Below are positions 7,897 through 8,138 of a DNA stretch of 8,138 bases, in pieces (the first letter of the stretch is position 1; each line of letters begins with the position of its first letter). The stretch covers positions 1 to 8,138 of the forward strand of contig RFPW01000092.1 in assembly GCA_009925965.1 (NCBI GenBank), written 5' to 3'. The DNA comes from Betaproteobacteria bacterium. Its GTDB lineage: Bacteria; Pseudomonadota; Gammaproteobacteria; Burkholderiales; Burkholderiaceae_E. The notes beneath the pieces are model-generated. The model was not told where the DNA came from and searched no databases. It saw only the letters and a list, made by a program, of their open reading frames with translations. The position numbers and the translations under genes are program-made.

Positions 7897-7902
7897 AGGG
7901 GA

Positions 7903-7908
7903 CTCCTT
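7903..7908 (-). promoter_or_regulatory. Ribosome binding site fixing the GTG start of the receptor gene
   Basis: The minus strand reads AAGGAG at 7908-7903, then TCCCCT, then GTG at 7896-7894. Six bases is a good spacing. A TTG at 7911 in the same frame would give five more residues (MKESP) but lies upstream of, and reads through, this Shine-Dalgarno sequence, so the GTG is the better start. Confidence 0.8.
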
Positions 7909-7915
7909 CAAAATG

Positions 7916-7940
7916 GATAGCCAAGATTCAATTGGCCATC
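7916..7940 (-). promoter_or_regulatory. Intergenic hairpin between hutU and the importer receptor gene
   Basis: Read on the minus strand, GATGGCCAA (7940-7932) pairs with TTGGCTATC (7924-7916) over 9 base pairs, one of them G-U, around the 7-base loop TTGAATC. It ends 7 bases before the AAGGAG ribosome binding site of the receptor gene and is followed by CATTTTG. It could be a partial terminator, a 3'-end stabiliser for the hutU message, or an mRNA processing point that sets receptor levels apart from hutU. The stem has only four G-C pairs and the T run is just four bases, so a strong intrinsic terminator is unlikely. It is the only non-coding gap of note in the window. Confidence 0.45.
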
Positions 7941-7954
7941 TCGGGCTACAAAAC

Positions 7955-8138
7955 TTAGAACGACATCGGTAGATTCAATCCCTGCGACTGGGCGCAGTCG
8001 AGCGCGTCGGCATAGCCGGCGTCGGCGTGGCGCATGACGCCAGTCGCGGGGTCATTCCATAAAACACGTTCAATACGACGATCCGCGGCCTCCGTGCCAT
8101 CACACACAATCACGACGCCAGAATGCTGGGAATACCCC
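7955..8138 (-). CDS. hutU: Urocanate hydratase (imidazolonepropionate hydrolase), C-terminal part only
   Basis: Urocanate hydratase (EC 4.2.1.49) converts urocanate to 4-imidazolone-5-propionate in the cytoplasm with tightly bound NAD+; it is the second step of histidine breakdown. Only the last 60 residues and the TAA stop are present; the rest lies beyond the right edge, and one base at 8138 belongs to an incomplete codon. The visible tail starts GYSQHSGVVIVCDGT and continues with RIERVLWNDPATGVMRHADA, then GYADALDCA and the end LNLPMSF. These match the strongly conserved C-terminus of HutU proteins, where the GYSQHAG/VIVCDG and WNDP..GVMRHADAGY blocks are diagnostic. It ends 58 bases before the importer's receptor gene and reads in the same direction, so it is probably the upstream operon member. 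Identification is secure despite the truncation; nothing can be said about the N-terminal NAD+ region. Confidence 0.96.
   Translation of the reverse strand, partial: GYSQHSGVVIVCDGTEAADRRIERVLWNDPATGVMRHADAGYADALDCAQSQGLNLPMSF

Overview
The window is a single, tightly packed, minus-strand gene cluster, read here from the right edge to the left. It is a histidine-utilisation (hut) operon of the five-step type, in which formiminoglutamate is first deiminated to formylglutamate. A complete NitT/TauT/SsuABC-type ABC importer is embedded in it, and it is extended downstream by an orphan Bug/TctC-type periplasmic receptor and a DapA-like (dihydrodipicolinate synthase/N-acetylneuraminate lyase superfamily) aldolase. 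G+C is fairly high (roughly 60% by eye). The combination of hutF/hutG, a Bug receptor and this ABC type suggests a betaproteobacterium, most likely Burkholderiales. That placement is inference; no taxonomic marker gene is present.

Layout on the minus strand: the 3' end of hutU (urocanate hydratase, cut by the right edge); a 58-base gap with a 9-bp hairpin; then substrate-binding protein, permease, ATPase, hutI, hutG, hutF, Bug receptor, and a DapA-like enzyme cut by the left edge. After the hutU gap no junction exceeds 3 bases. The junctions are a 4-bp GTGA overlap, a 3-base gap, a 4-bp TTGA overlap, a 4-bp GTGA overlap, a 16-bp (or 4-bp TTGA) overlap, a 4-bp ATGA overlap, and finally TAA directly followed by ATG. 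There is no stretch over 300 bases without a gene, and I saw no tRNA, rRNA, insertion sequence or CRISPR array.

How the genes fit together: HutU makes imidazolonepropionate from urocanate, HutI opens it to N-formiminoglutamate, HutF removes ammonia to give N-formylglutamate, and HutG releases formate and glutamate. HutH (histidine to urocanate) and the regulator HutC are not in the window and may lie beyond the right edge. The embedded ABC importer is a good candidate for uptake of histidine, urocanate or a related imidazole compound. The Bug receptor plus DapA-like enzyme at the tail is the least explained part. It is translationally joined to hutF, has no TctA/TctB membrane partners in view, and its enzyme has the Schiff-base lysine but not the usual pyruvate-binding GTTGE motif.

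Nothing here amounts to a proven new system. The points most worth checking are the Bug/aldolase tail, the substrate of the ABC importer, the hexanucleotide repeat in its signal peptide, the G8 tract in hutI, and the hutU-importer hairpin.
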